A stretch of 6,412 nucleotides of DNA from DASXMX01 sp036794395 (GTDB taxonomy: Bacteria > Planctomycetota > Phycisphaerae > Tepidisphaerales > Tepidisphaeraceae), in NCBI GenBank assembly GCA_036794395.1, contig DAIRGS010000383.1:1-6412 (forward strand), read 5' to 3'. Positions 1 to 6,366 of the stretch are shown here, in pieces. The notes beneath the pieces are model-generated. The model did no database searches, had not been told where the DNA came from, and was given only the letters and a program-made list of their open reading frames with translations. A program made the position numbers and the translations under genes. How positions within the stretch are numbered: the first letter of the stretch is position 1; the number at the start of each line of letters is the position of its first letter.

Positions 1-28
1 GCCTGAGCCTCAGCCCGCGACGAGCTCG

Positions 29-75
29 GTCGAGTCGAGCCGAAGGCAGACCCGAGGGGGAAGCACCGTGCCACA
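29..75 (+). repeat. Dispersed repeat, left copy (inverted partner at 6367-6412)
   Basis: This stretch begins GTCGAGTCGAGCCGAAGGCA and ends in GTGCCACA. Its reverse complement recurs at the far right edge of the window with only a few substitutions and one single-base indel over about 46 bp, which is far more similarity than chance allows. It contains no gene and lies upstream of queD. A 10-bp inverted repeat (14-23 with 89-98) brackets it. GTGGCA...GGCTTCC-type repeats are, from memory, common between genes in planctomycete genomes, so a multicopy interspersed element is the likeliest explanation. Its function is unknown. Confidence 0.8.
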
Positions 76-141
76 CTGCCCGGAGTCTTCGTCGCGGGAT
101 CTGTTCCGCGTCTCCCTGGCGAACACCTCGCCTATATGGCC

Positions 142-169
142 TCGACAATCGGGATCGCATCCCTAGAAT
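142..169 (+). promoter_or_regulatory. Possible sigma-70-type promoter for queD, giving a very short leader
   Basis: TCGACA at 142-147 is followed after 16 bases by TAGAAT at 164-169. These match the -35 and -10 consensus at five of six positions each. Transcription would start near 175-177, only about five to seven bases before the queD ATG at 182, so the message would be almost leaderless. That agrees with the lack of any Shine-Dalgarno sequence before the ATG. It is a pattern match only; promoter consensus in this lineage is uncertain. Confidence 0.35.
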
Positions 170-181
170 TCCCCGGCTTCC

Positions 182-544
182 ATGAATGTCCGGCTCATTA
201 AGCAGTTTCATTTTGAGGCGGCGCACGATCTGCCTACGTTTCCGCCGGATCATAAGTGCCGGCGGCTTCATGGGCATTCCTTTCGATTCGATGTGATTGT
301 TGAAGGCGCGGTGGACGCCGCCAAGGGGTATCTGGTCGATTACGGGGAGATCAAGACTGCCGTCGAGCCGATCGTGCGGCGGCTGGATCATTTTTATCTC
401 AATCAAATTGAAGGTCTGGAGAATCCGACCAGCGAGAATGTCGCCAAGTGGTTGTGGGATCGCCTCAAACCCATCTTGCCGTTGCTGGCGGAAATCGTTG
501 TATATGAGACGTGCACTTCCTCCTGCCAATACCGCGGGCGATGA
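182..544 (+). CDS. queD: 6-carboxy-5,6,7,8-tetrahydropterin synthase (QueD)
   Basis: This cytosolic zinc enzyme converts 7,8-dihydroneopterin triphosphate to 6-carboxytetrahydropterin, the first committed pterin step towards preQ0 and the tRNA base queuosine. The 120-residue product has the usual length and is complete at both ends. Visible hallmarks are the FEAAH segment with zinc ligand His15, the KCRRLHGH segment with catalytic Cys26 and zinc ligands His30 and His32, the LDH motif with catalytic Asp69-His70, the LENPTSE motif at 79-85, and the C-terminal ETCTSSCQYRG block with pterin-anchoring Glu109. These residues line up with E. coli QueD as I recall it, which separates it from the longer eukaryotic PTPS proteins. 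The ATG at 182 is chosen because it gives the family's normal N-terminus, although no Shine-Dalgarno sequence precedes it. No queC, queE or queF is in the window, so it stands alone here. It converges on the GT2 gene across a repeat-rich spacer. Confidence 0.96.
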   Translation: MNVRLIKQFHFEAAHDLPTFPPDHKCRRLHGHSFRFDVIVEGAVDAAKGYLVDYGEIKTAVEPIVRRLDHFYLNQIEGLENPTSENVAKWLWDRLKPILPLLAEIVVYETCTSSCQYRGR

Positions 545-553
545 GCTGATGAG

Positions 554-572
554 TGCAGCCTCCCAGGTTGCA
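554..572 (+). terminator. Small hairpin just after queD, possible weak terminator
   Basis: TGCAGCCT, a CCC loop, then AGGTTGCA form an eight-pair stem with one G-U wobble, starting ten bases after the queD stop. A T-rich stretch (GATTTTG) follows only about twelve bases later rather than directly, so this is not a textbook intrinsic terminator. A second, looser inverted repeat follows (CTTGATTT at 581-588 with AAATCAAG at 613-620). Either could help end the queD transcript. Confidence 0.3.
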
Positions 573-619
573 CATGCGGGCTTGATTTTGGGAATTGTTT
601 ATCGTCCAGAATAAATCAA

Positions 620-673
620 GATCGAAACGGGGACGCAGCTAGTTTTTAAACTAGCTGCGTCCCCGTTTCGATC
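620..673. repeat. Perfect palindrome, 26-bp arms with 2-bp centre (REP/BIME-like)
   Basis: The left arm at 620-645 begins GATCGAAACGGGGACGCAGC. It is matched base for base by its reverse complement at 648-673, with only TT between. As RNA or cruciform DNA it would make a very stable hairpin on either strand. It sits between the convergent ends of queD and the GT2 gene, where it could act as a bidirectional terminator, though no long T tract follows on either strand. The AAACGGGGAC core resembles REP-like palindromes linked to IS200-type (RAYT) transposases, from memory. No transposase is present here. The palindrome itself is certain; its role is inferred. Confidence 0.85.
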
Positions 674-915
674 CGCGTTCTCTTATCTGACTTCGACGCC
701 GCGCGCCGCATCGATTCGTAGGGCGCGCTGCATTTGCGACTGTCGAGGGAAACGGGTTGGCTCATAACCGGTGTTTGCAGCGAGACATATGAGTGAGCGA
801 GACGGGACGTGAAAATGCAGCGCGCTATCGGTGACGGCCGCGCGCGGCATGGTGCGATCCGAGTGGCCGTTGTTGGGATGACAGCGGCAAGGACGTAGCA
901 TTATCGTCTCTTAGA
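674..915. other. Non-coding spacer with a large imperfect inverted repeat (698-848)
   Basis: No convincing gene is seen between the palindrome and the end of the GT2 gene. GCGCGCTGCATTT at 723-735 is perfectly repeated in inverted orientation at 813-825. Outside these arms the pairing resumes imperfectly: the reverse complement of 698-715 resembles 827-848, with small indels and an eight-base bulge on the left side. Inside the loop, CTCATA at 761-766 pairs with TATGAG at 788-793. The nested arrangement could be a decayed small mobile element, a structured RNA, or part of the repeat cluster that includes the adjacent palindrome. A minus-strand open frame at 683-901 is judged unlikely to be real. 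Confidence 0.5.
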
Positions 916-2073
916 TCAGGCCGCACTTCGCAGGGTGAAATCGTTTCTACGCGATGAAGACCGCGGTGCCTGGTTGGAGGTGAGGCGTGCGCGATGAGTT
1001 AGTTGTTTCTTGAGTGCGTAGCCCGCGATGACTGCGACGCCGGATGTAAGGGCGAAAACCTCGGCGACAGTTGCATGGACGACGTGGTTGGCAATCCATC
1101 TTGCGGATAGGGCGCAGGCAGACCATTGGCCGATGGCAATTAAGGCGAAGTCGATCCATTCCCGCCCGCGTGATTGACGCGTGCGCATGACGCGCAGTTG
1201 GAAAATGGCGCTGACGCCGATCGCTGCGGTGAATGCGATGGCGGGGGCCAGGCCGGGGTTTACGTCGTGTGCGACCAGGCGGACGTAGAGACCGAATGCG
1301 ATGAGCCAGGTACAGGCGTTGACGATGGCGGACTTTACGACGGCTGAGCCGTGTGGATAGGAATAGTCGTAAAGGCGGCTCAGGTGATTGATGAAATGAA
1401 GGCGTTGGCGGAGGGTGAGCTTGGAGAGGCCGGTCTGGCGGATGCCGAATCGGATGGGCACTTCGCGGATTCTGCGGATGCGGCATTTACACATCAGTTC
1501 GAGGGCTATTTTGTAGCCGATGGGGCTGAGCTCATCGGCGCGGAGGTAGGTTTCGGCGCGGAGGGCGAAGAAGCCGGACATGGGGTCGCGGGTTGAACCG
1601 GTCAGGGGCTTGGAGAGGACGGTGGCCAGCCCGGAGTTGGCTTTGCGGAGCGGGCCCCAGCGCCGGTCGGTGCTACCACCCTTGATGTAACGTGAGCCAA
1701 TGACGAACTCGGCATCGTCGCGTTCGAGCGGCTCGATCAGCTCGGGGATCTGCTCGGGGGGATGCTGCAAGTCGGCATCCATGACGACCAGGTATTCGCC
1801 ACGCGCGCGTGATAGGCCGTACACGACTGCACCCGAAAGGCCGTCATTTGCTTCTTGTCGAACGTGAAGGAATACGGGGTATCTGTTGCGAAGTTGCGCG
1901 CAGACATCGGGCGTGTCGTCAGAGCTGCCATCGTCGATCACCAGCACCTCATACGACCGGCCCTTGAGGGCCGCCCCAATCCTCTGCACCAGGAACGGCA
2001 GATTCGACGCCTCATTGAGTGTCGGGACTACGACCGATAACTCGATTTCATCGCTGACGAAGACACGCATCAT
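916..2073 (-). CDS. GT2 polyprenol-phosphate mannose synthase-like glycosyltransferase with GtrA-like membrane domain
   Basis: This protein is predicted to transfer mannose or another hexose from a nucleotide sugar to a polyprenyl phosphate at the cytoplasmic face of the inner membrane, making the lipid-linked donor for extracytoplasmic glycosylation. Residues 12-235 form a GT-A catalytic domain of the DPM1 (dolichol-phosphate mannosyltransferase) type: SVVVPTLNEASN at 13-24, VIDDGSSDDT at 45-54, metal-binding DADLQ at 99-103, GSRYIKGG at 126-133 and the DPMSGFFALR block at 163-172. Four hydrophobic segments follow (about 244-268, 273-296, 306-332 and 336-354), the size and topology of a GtrA-like domain, then a basic tail of about 25 residues. 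At 385 residues it is normal for a DPMS-GtrA fusion. ATG at 2073 is chosen; a second ATG follows directly, and neither has a Shine-Dalgarno sequence. It is last in a three-gene minus-strand set, behind a 153-bp spacer. The exact sugar and lipid cannot be read from the sequence. Confidence 0.9.
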   Translation of the reverse strand: MMRVFVSDEIELSVVVPTLNEASNLPFLVQRIGAALKGRSYEVLVIDDGSSDDTPDVCAQLRNRYPVFLHVRQEANDGLSGAVVYGLSRARGEYLVVMDADLQHPPEQIPELIEPLERDDAEFVIGSRYIKGGSTDRRWGPLRKANSGLATVLSKPLTGSTRDPMSGFFALRAETYLRADELSPIGYKIALELMCKCRIRRIREVPIRFGIRQTGLSKLTLRQRLHFINHLSRLYDYSYPHGSAVVKSAIVNACTWLIAFGLYVRLVAHDVNPGLAPAIAFTAAIGVSAIFQLRVMRTRQSRGREWIDFALIAIGQWSACALSARWIANHVVHATVAEVFALTSGVAVIAGYALKKQLTHRARLTSNQAPRSSSRRNDFTLRSAA

Positions 2074-2079
2074 TATTGT

Positions 2080-2202
2080 TATCGGCAGAATGGCCAGAGT
2101 TTAACTTGCCCTTACAGGGAGGCCCTTGGCGGATGGCGCGGCGGATGCTGTGGTTTGCTGCCAAACCCGCAAACTGACCTGTGGGAGAAGGTTCTGCCGA
2201 TA
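2080..2202 (-). promoter_or_regulatory. Candidate structured leader upstream of the GT2 gene
   Basis: On the minus strand, TATCGGCAGAA (2202-2192) and its exact reverse complement TTCTGCCGATA (2090-2080) enclose about 100 bases. The second arm ends six bases before the GT2 ATG at 2073. The enclosed sequence contains smaller hairpins: a GGTTT/AAACC stem at 2152-2167, alternatively TTGGC at 2126-2130 with GCCAA at 2160-2164, and CCCT/AGGG at 2109-2119. The outer arm also overlaps a 12-bp palindrome, GCCGATATCGGC at 2196-2207, which could be a protein-binding site. I see no good promoter hexamer pair. The fold may control GT2 translation or be the scar of a small mobile repeat; neither is shown. 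Confidence 0.4.
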
Positions 2203-2226
2203 TCGGCTCTGCTTCAATGGTTGTTT

Positions 2227-4293
2227 TTATTCGCTTGCGCACCACTTTGACCAGAGCGCGTGATAGGCGGATTGGATGTCCGCCGCGAACATTTTGGCAT
2301 TCATGAGCGGGGAAGATTCCATCCGCTGGCGCAGCCTCGTGCGTAGCCGCATCAGTCCGGAAATGTCTTGGGCCAGCCGGGCCGCGATTTGTACGAACTC
2401 GTCGGGGGACCGCGCCGCCAGATCGCCCAGATTCAGATTGCTCAGCTGCGAAAACCCGGCCCGCCCCACGGCAGCCTGGCCAATCAAGGTAATGACGGGG
2501 ACGCCCATCCAGAATGAATCGAGACTTGTGGTATGGCCGTTGTAAGGAAACGTATCCAAACCGATGTCGATCCGGCGGTAGGTTTTCAGGTACTCATCCC
2601 GCGGTTGATAGTCGACAAAATCCACTCGATGTGGATCGACGCCAAACGATTGGAGATAGTTCAGCGTGCGCTCTCGTTGTGGGCCTACTCGGCACATCAT
2701 CAGGAACCGGCTGGAAGGCATGGCCGACAACACCCGCGCCCACAGGCCTAAGACCTCATCGTTCACCTTGCAAAAGTTGCTGAGCGATCCAAACGTGATG
2801 AACCCTTTGGTCGCGGCCGGGAGGGGACCGACGGGCGGCTCTGATGAGAGGGGTTGATAGCACCAGAAGCTATGAGGCAGCCGATAGAGTCGCTCGGCAT
2901 AGAAAGAATCATTCTGGCCGGGCGGATCGAGAAAGACATCGGTGAGCCGGTAGTCGATTTCCGATAGGCCAGTGGTGCCGGGATATCCGGCGAAGGTCAG
3001 TTGGAGCGGCGCGGGCCTGGCGGCAAAGACGGGTAGCCGGTTGGCGCCGCTGTGGAGAGAGAGATCGATCAGGATATCGATCTGGTCTTCACGAATGCGT
3101 TTGATCAGTTGGGCATCTGAAAAGGTGCTCACGTCCAGCCATTGGTCGGCCATGCTTCGGAATCGCGTGGTGATCTCGTCACATCGAGAGGTTGTTGAGT
3201 AGGAGACGATTTCGAATCGCTCGTGATCGTGATGCTCGAACAGGGGAAGAATATTGTAACCGACGACGTGGTGCCGGAAGTCTCCAGAGACGTAACCGAC
3301 ACGGAGGCGGCGCTGGGGGTCTTTGGTATTTGTGTGCGGTTGGCGCGCGGGAGCGACCGCGGCGGAGATGGGCTTGGACCAACGCAAGTGCTCGGCCAGA
3401 ACCTGTTCGGGCGTCAGCGAAGGATCGTAATAAACCGCAAGCAGCAGGTTGCTCCAGGGCCAGAAATCAGTCCGGTCGCCCACCGCACGCCGATAGAGGG
3501 CGATGGCCTGCGAAAGCCGGCCCGTGTCCTTCACGGCATTTCCAAGATTAACCAGCGCTTCGGGATAATCCGGATCCAGTTCAACTGCTCGGGCGTATTC
3601 GGCCATTGCTTCTTCGAACAGCCCGGCACGTTGCAACGCGTTGCCGAAATTGTTGTGGGCGGCGGGCAGTTGCGGCTCAAGCTCCAGCGCCCGTCGAAAC
3701 GACGCCATCGCCTCGCGCGGACGATTGAGTTGTTCCAGCGTATTGCCGAGGTTGTTGTGGGTGCGCGCGGAATCGGGCTCGATTGCCAACGCGCGCTGAA
3801 GGACCGTGAGCGATTCGGCAAGCTGGCCGGTTTCCTTGAGGGCGAGGCCGAGATTGCTAAGGGCATCGGAATAATCGGGCCGATGGCTGATTGCCAGGCG
3901 GTATTCCGAAATCGCGTCGTCGAGCCGGCCAGCCTGGTGCAATAAGGTCGCGCACTGCTGGTGAACCTCGGCGTTGTCGGGGAGTTGGTCTGCCGCCTGG
4001 CGAAACGCGGCGATGGCTTCGTCCCGCCGATCGAGTGCCGCGAGGATGATTGCCGATTGATACGGGACGTTGGCCAGGGCGGGTTTGAGTGAAATCGCGC
4101 GTTTGCTGAATTCAATCGATGCTTCGCGGTGTCCAAGTTCGCGCGCAATCACGGCAACCAGCAGCAAGCCATCCGCGTGCGGAGGCGGAGTGGCGCTCAT
4201 TTGCTGGTAAAGCGACTGCGCCTGAGCCGATCGCCCGGTGCGATGCTGCTCGATTGCGAGTCGGAATGCCTGCTCGAGGGTGAGGACTGGCAT
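2227..4293 (-). CDS. TPR / O-GlcNAc transferase-like (SPINDLY family, GT41) glycosyltransferase, copy B
   Basis: This is a predicted soluble glycosyltransferase that modifies protein substrates using a UDP-sugar. Counting from the ATG at 4293 (688 residues), there is one degenerate TPR unit and then seven clean 34-residue TPRs at about 40-277. Many carry the NNLGN signature whose asparagines form the peptide-binding ladder in human OGT. The catalytic region runs from about 330 to 680: VGYVSGDFRHHVVG (second His, residue 342, aligns with human His498), the ARPAPLQLTFAGYPGTTG block at 424-441, the NFCK lysine at 509 (like Lys842), and GHTT at 586-589 followed by D592 (like His920-Thr-Thr in the UDP site). 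All main catalytic positions appear intact. ATG 4293 is preferred because MPVLTLEQAF is a family-typical N-terminus; an upstream in-frame TTG at 4314, one base after gene A's stop, would add seven residues. No Shine-Dalgarno sequence is seen. It is probably co-transcribed and translationally coupled with A. Donor sugar and targets are unknown. Confidence 0.93.
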   Translation of the reverse strand: MPVLTLEQAFRLAIEQHRTGRSAQAQSLYQQMSATPPPHADGLLLVAVIARELGHREASIEFSKRAISLKPALANVPYQSAIILAALDRRDEAIAAFRQAADQLPDNAEVHQQCATLLHQAGRLDDAISEYRLAISHRPDYSDALSNLGLALKETGQLAESLTVLQRALAIEPDSARTHNNLGNTLEQLNRPREAMASFRRALELEPQLPAAHNNFGNALQRAGLFEEAMAEYARAVELDPDYPEALVNLGNAVKDTGRLSQAIALYRRAVGDRTDFWPWSNLLLAVYYDPSLTPEQVLAEHLRWSKPISAAVAPARQPHTNTKDPQRRLRVGYVSGDFRHHVVGYNILPLFEHHDHERFEIVSYSTTSRCDEITTRFRSMADQWLDVSTFSDAQLIKRIREDQIDILIDLSLHSGANRLPVFAARPAPLQLTFAGYPGTTGLSEIDYRLTDVFLDPPGQNDSFYAERLYRLPHSFWCYQPLSSEPPVGPLPAATKGFITFGSLSNFCKVNDEVLGLWARVLSAMPSSRFLMMCRVGPQRERTLNYLQSFGVDPHRVDFVDYQPRDEYLKTYRRIDIGLDTFPYNGHTTSLDSFWMGVPVITLIGQAAVGRAGFSQLSNLNLGDLAARSPDEFVQIAARLAQDISGLMRLRTRLRQRMESSPLMNAKMFAADIQSAYHALWSKWCASE

Positions 4294-4315
4294 GGTGTGG
4301 CCGGTTGCGGTCAAT

Positions 4316-6289
4316 TCATTTCAAGGGTGAAGCCGTTGCGCACCAACGCGACCACATCTGGCGATAAGCGGCTTCCATATCGCGGGCGTGCTGTTGCGGA
4401 TTCATCAGGGGAGACGTTGTCATCCGCTCACGAAGGCCCGCGCGGTATGCCGACAGCCGTGGCAAGTCGGTGGCCAGGGACGACGCGATCTGTACATATT
4501 CATCCGGAGATTTCGCGATCAACTCCGGGATACCCACATTGGACAAGATGCTGACTCCGCCGCGAGAGAGCGGCGTATTTCCCGCCAGGGTGACCACCGG
4601 CACGCCCATCCAAAGCGAATCACAAGTGGTCGTACCGCCTGGGAAAGGCGATGTATCCAGGGCGATATCGATCTGGTGATACCGAAGGAAGTATTCGGCG
4701 GGACTGGTGCGCACGACGAGTTCGATGCGGGATCGATCGATCCCTCGCTCGGCAAAAAATCGAATCGTTCGATCGCGCTGACTGCCTTCAAAGCAGTAGA
4801 TAACGATGCGCGAACGCGGCTCGGCATTCAGAATGCGGGTCCACAATTCGAAGACCGGCGCGTTCATTTTGCCGAACAGATTAAGGCAGCCAAAAGTCAC
4901 TTCGCCCCGCGTGATGGCCGGTAGCGGATTGACGGGTGGTGCCAGACGGTGGGGCTGGTAACACCAATAGCTGCTGGGCAGGCGAATCGATGTCTCAGAA
5001 TAGAACTGCTGATCGGCATCAGGCGGATCGAGATACGGGTCGGTAATGCGGTAGTCCATCGCCGTTAGCCCCGTCGTGCCGGGGTAGGCCAGAAACGTCG
5101 TTTGCACGGGGGCGGGCTTGCGGGCAAATACAAGAAGCCGGTTGCGTTTGGTATGCATCGTGAGATCCACGAGCACGTCGATCCGATCATCGGTAATGAC
5201 ACGGGCGAGTTGGTCGTCGCGCAGCGCCATGGTTCGACGCCAGACATCGGCGTGTTTTTTCGCCTCTTCGGTCAGCAGGTCGGGGCGTCGCGTCTCATCA
5301 TAGCAGTAGATCTCGAAGCGGCTGCGATCGTGATTGACAATCAGCGGCAGAAAAAACCGGCCGACCGGGTGCTCGCTGAAATCAGGCGACACGTACCCGA
5401 CCCTGATCTTGCGATGCGGGTCCGGCGTATTTGCAAACGCAAGTTGCCGGGGAGCCAGCAGCATTGCGTATTCGCGATTCCAGATGACGTGTTCATTCCA
5501 GACCTGCTCGCGCGTAAGATGCGGATGCAGCAGAAGCGCGATGAACAGGTCGTCCATCGCGGCGGGTTCATTCTTGCGTGCCGAGGCCTTGCGATACGCG
5601 GCGATGGCTTCATCCAATTGGCCCGCATCGCGGTAACTGTTTCCCAGGTTGCGATAAACGCCAAGAAGATCGGGGTCGAGCTCGAGAGCACGCTTGCAGC
5701 ATTGGATGGCCTCGTCGAGCACGCCTTTCTCGCACAGGACCGTGCCCAGATTATTCATTGCCTGGGCAAAGCTGGGCCGCAGTGTCAAAGCCTGGCGGAA
5801 TTCGGGTATTGCATCGTCCTTGCGATCAAGATGAATGTAGGCGGTGCCAAGATTGTTGTGGGCATCTGCCGACATGGGCTGCAATGCGATCGCCCTCCGG
5901 TATGCCTCAACCGCCTGTTCGTATTGCCCTCTGCTCTGAAGCGCGTTTCCAAGGTTGCTGTAAAAACTTCCGATATTGGGGGCCAGTGAAATTGCCTGGG
6001 CAAAAGCCGCGATGGCTTCATCGATCTGCCCGGTGGCCGACAGCACAGTCCCGAGATTGCTTTGCAGGTCGGCGTTGCGCGGGTCAATCGCGGCGGCTTT
6101 GCGAAGGGCATCCACCGCGGGCCCCGGTCGCCCGGTCTGGTAAAAAATCTGGGCGAGGCCCAGCAGGCTCTGGAGATGCCGGGGATCGGTTCCCAAAACT
6201 TTTTGAAAGGCCGCCTCGGCGTCGGCAGGCCGCCCGGCGCGCAGATGCTGCATGGCCTGTTCGTAAGACTTCTGCGTGGTCATCTGCAT
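4316..6289 (-). CDS. TPR / O-GlcNAc transferase-like (SPINDLY family, GT41) glycosyltransferase, copy A
   Basis: This is a paralogue of the downstream gene with the same architecture, 657 residues from the ATG at 6289. A degenerate first TPR is followed by six 34-residue TPRs at about 39-242, with NLG asparagines in nearly every unit. The GT41 catalytic region spans about 295-650: VGYVSPDFSEHPVG with His307 at the human His498 position, the ARKPAPVQTTFLAYPGTTG block at 389-407, the NLFGK lysine at 474, and the UDP-site motif as GGTTTCD at 551-557, so Gly replaces the His of GHTT in copy B. It ends WSRWCA, like B's WSKWCA, marking a tandem duplication. Alternative starts are ATG 6283 and TTG 6310; 6289 is an arbitrary choice between two close ATGs, and none has a Shine-Dalgarno sequence. 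It is first in the minus-strand set. Upstream lie only 77 bases before the 6367 repeat, with an AATAAT at 6322-6317 as a possible -10 but no good -35. Donor and acceptor are unknown. Confidence 0.93.
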   Translation of the reverse strand: MQMTTQKSYEQAMQHLRAGRPADAEAAFQKVLGTDPRHLQSLLGLAQIFYQTGRPGPAVDALRKAAAIDPRNADLQSNLGTVLSATGQIDEAIAAFAQAISLAPNIGSFYSNLGNALQSRGQYEQAVEAYRRAIALQPMSADAHNNLGTAYIHLDRKDDAIPEFRQALTLRPSFAQAMNNLGTVLCEKGVLDEAIQCCKRALELDPDLLGVYRNLGNSYRDAGQLDEAIAAYRKASARKNEPAAMDDLFIALLLHPHLTREQVWNEHVIWNREYAMLLAPRQLAFANTPDPHRKIRVGYVSPDFSEHPVGRFFLPLIVNHDRSRFEIYCYDETRRPDLLTEEAKKHADVWRRTMALRDDQLARVITDDRIDVLVDLTMHTKRNRLLVFARKPAPVQTTFLAYPGTTGLTAMDYRITDPYLDPPDADQQFYSETSIRLPSSYWCYQPHRLAPPVNPLPAITRGEVTFGCLNLFGKMNAPVFELWTRILNAEPRSRIVIYCFEGSQRDRTIRFFAERGIDRSRIELVVRTSPAEYFLRYHQIDIALDTSPFPGGTTTCDSLWMGVPVVTLAGNTPLSRGGVSILSNVGIPELIAKSPDEYVQIASSLATDLPRLSAYRAGLRERMTTSPLMNPQQHARDMEAAYRQMWSRWCATASPLK

Positions 6290-6313
6290 AGCGCCAGATC
6301 GTACCGGCAATCA

Positions 6314-6325
6314 GTGATTATTCAC
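6314..6325. promoter_or_regulatory. Possible operator GTGA-N4-TCAC upstream of the OGT-like genes
   Basis: GTGATTATTCAC consists of perfectly inverted GTGA and TCAC half-sites separated by four bases, 24 bases before the chosen start of gene A. It overlaps the only AT-rich, -10-like hexamer in this spacer, so a protein bound here could block transcription. Half-sites of only four bases arise easily by chance. Confidence 0.2.
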
Positions 6326-6366
6326 CCATGCTACGACGCGACGGGGCTAAGTGACCGTGCGCGATT

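Noticed and set aside
118..132. GGCGA-N5-TCGCC hairpin upstream of queD
   Set aside because: A five-pair stem in GC-rich DNA is expected by chance and has no supporting context such as a T tract or known riboswitch fold; no preQ1 riboswitch-like sequence was recognised before queD.
683..901. Minus-strand open frame of 72 codons starting 14 bases after the GT2 stop, with a weak AAGAGA before its ATG
   Set aside because: The product is arginine-rich with no recognisable domain, and the frame runs straight through both arms of the 698-848 inverted repeat, so it is better explained as repeat DNA that happens to be open. A conserved homologue would reverse this view.
947..1486. Minus-strand open frame of 179 codons inside the GT2 gene
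   Set aside because: An alternate-frame shadow of the GtrA-like region, rich in Arg, Pro and His; the GT2 frame has the family motifs and membrane segments.
2048..2245. Minus-strand open frame of 65 codons spanning the B-to-GT2 spacer
   Set aside because: It starts with GTG inside the end of gene B, overlaps the GT2 start in another frame, has no recognisable motif, and covers the inverted-repeat spacer.
3223..3945. Plus-strand open frame of 240 codons opposite gene B
   Set aside because: Antisense shadow of TPR and early catalytic codons, with repetitive translation mirroring the repeat period and no independent domain.
4291..4319. ATG overlapping gene A's stop (ATGA at 4319-4316) as the start of gene B
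   Set aside because: That ATG is in a frame that stops two codons later, so it cannot start gene B. The real choice is ATG 4293 or TTG 4314.
5102..5989. Plus-strand open frame of 295 codons opposite gene A
   Set aside because: It lies wholly antisense to clear TPR/GT41 coding sequence. Periodic high-GC TPR codons often leave a long open antisense frame, and the translation shows no family features.
5578..6291. Plus-strand open frame of 237 codons opposite the TPR half of gene A
   Set aside because: It is antisense to strong coding sequence and overlaps another shadow frame; low-complexity Arg/Pro-rich product.
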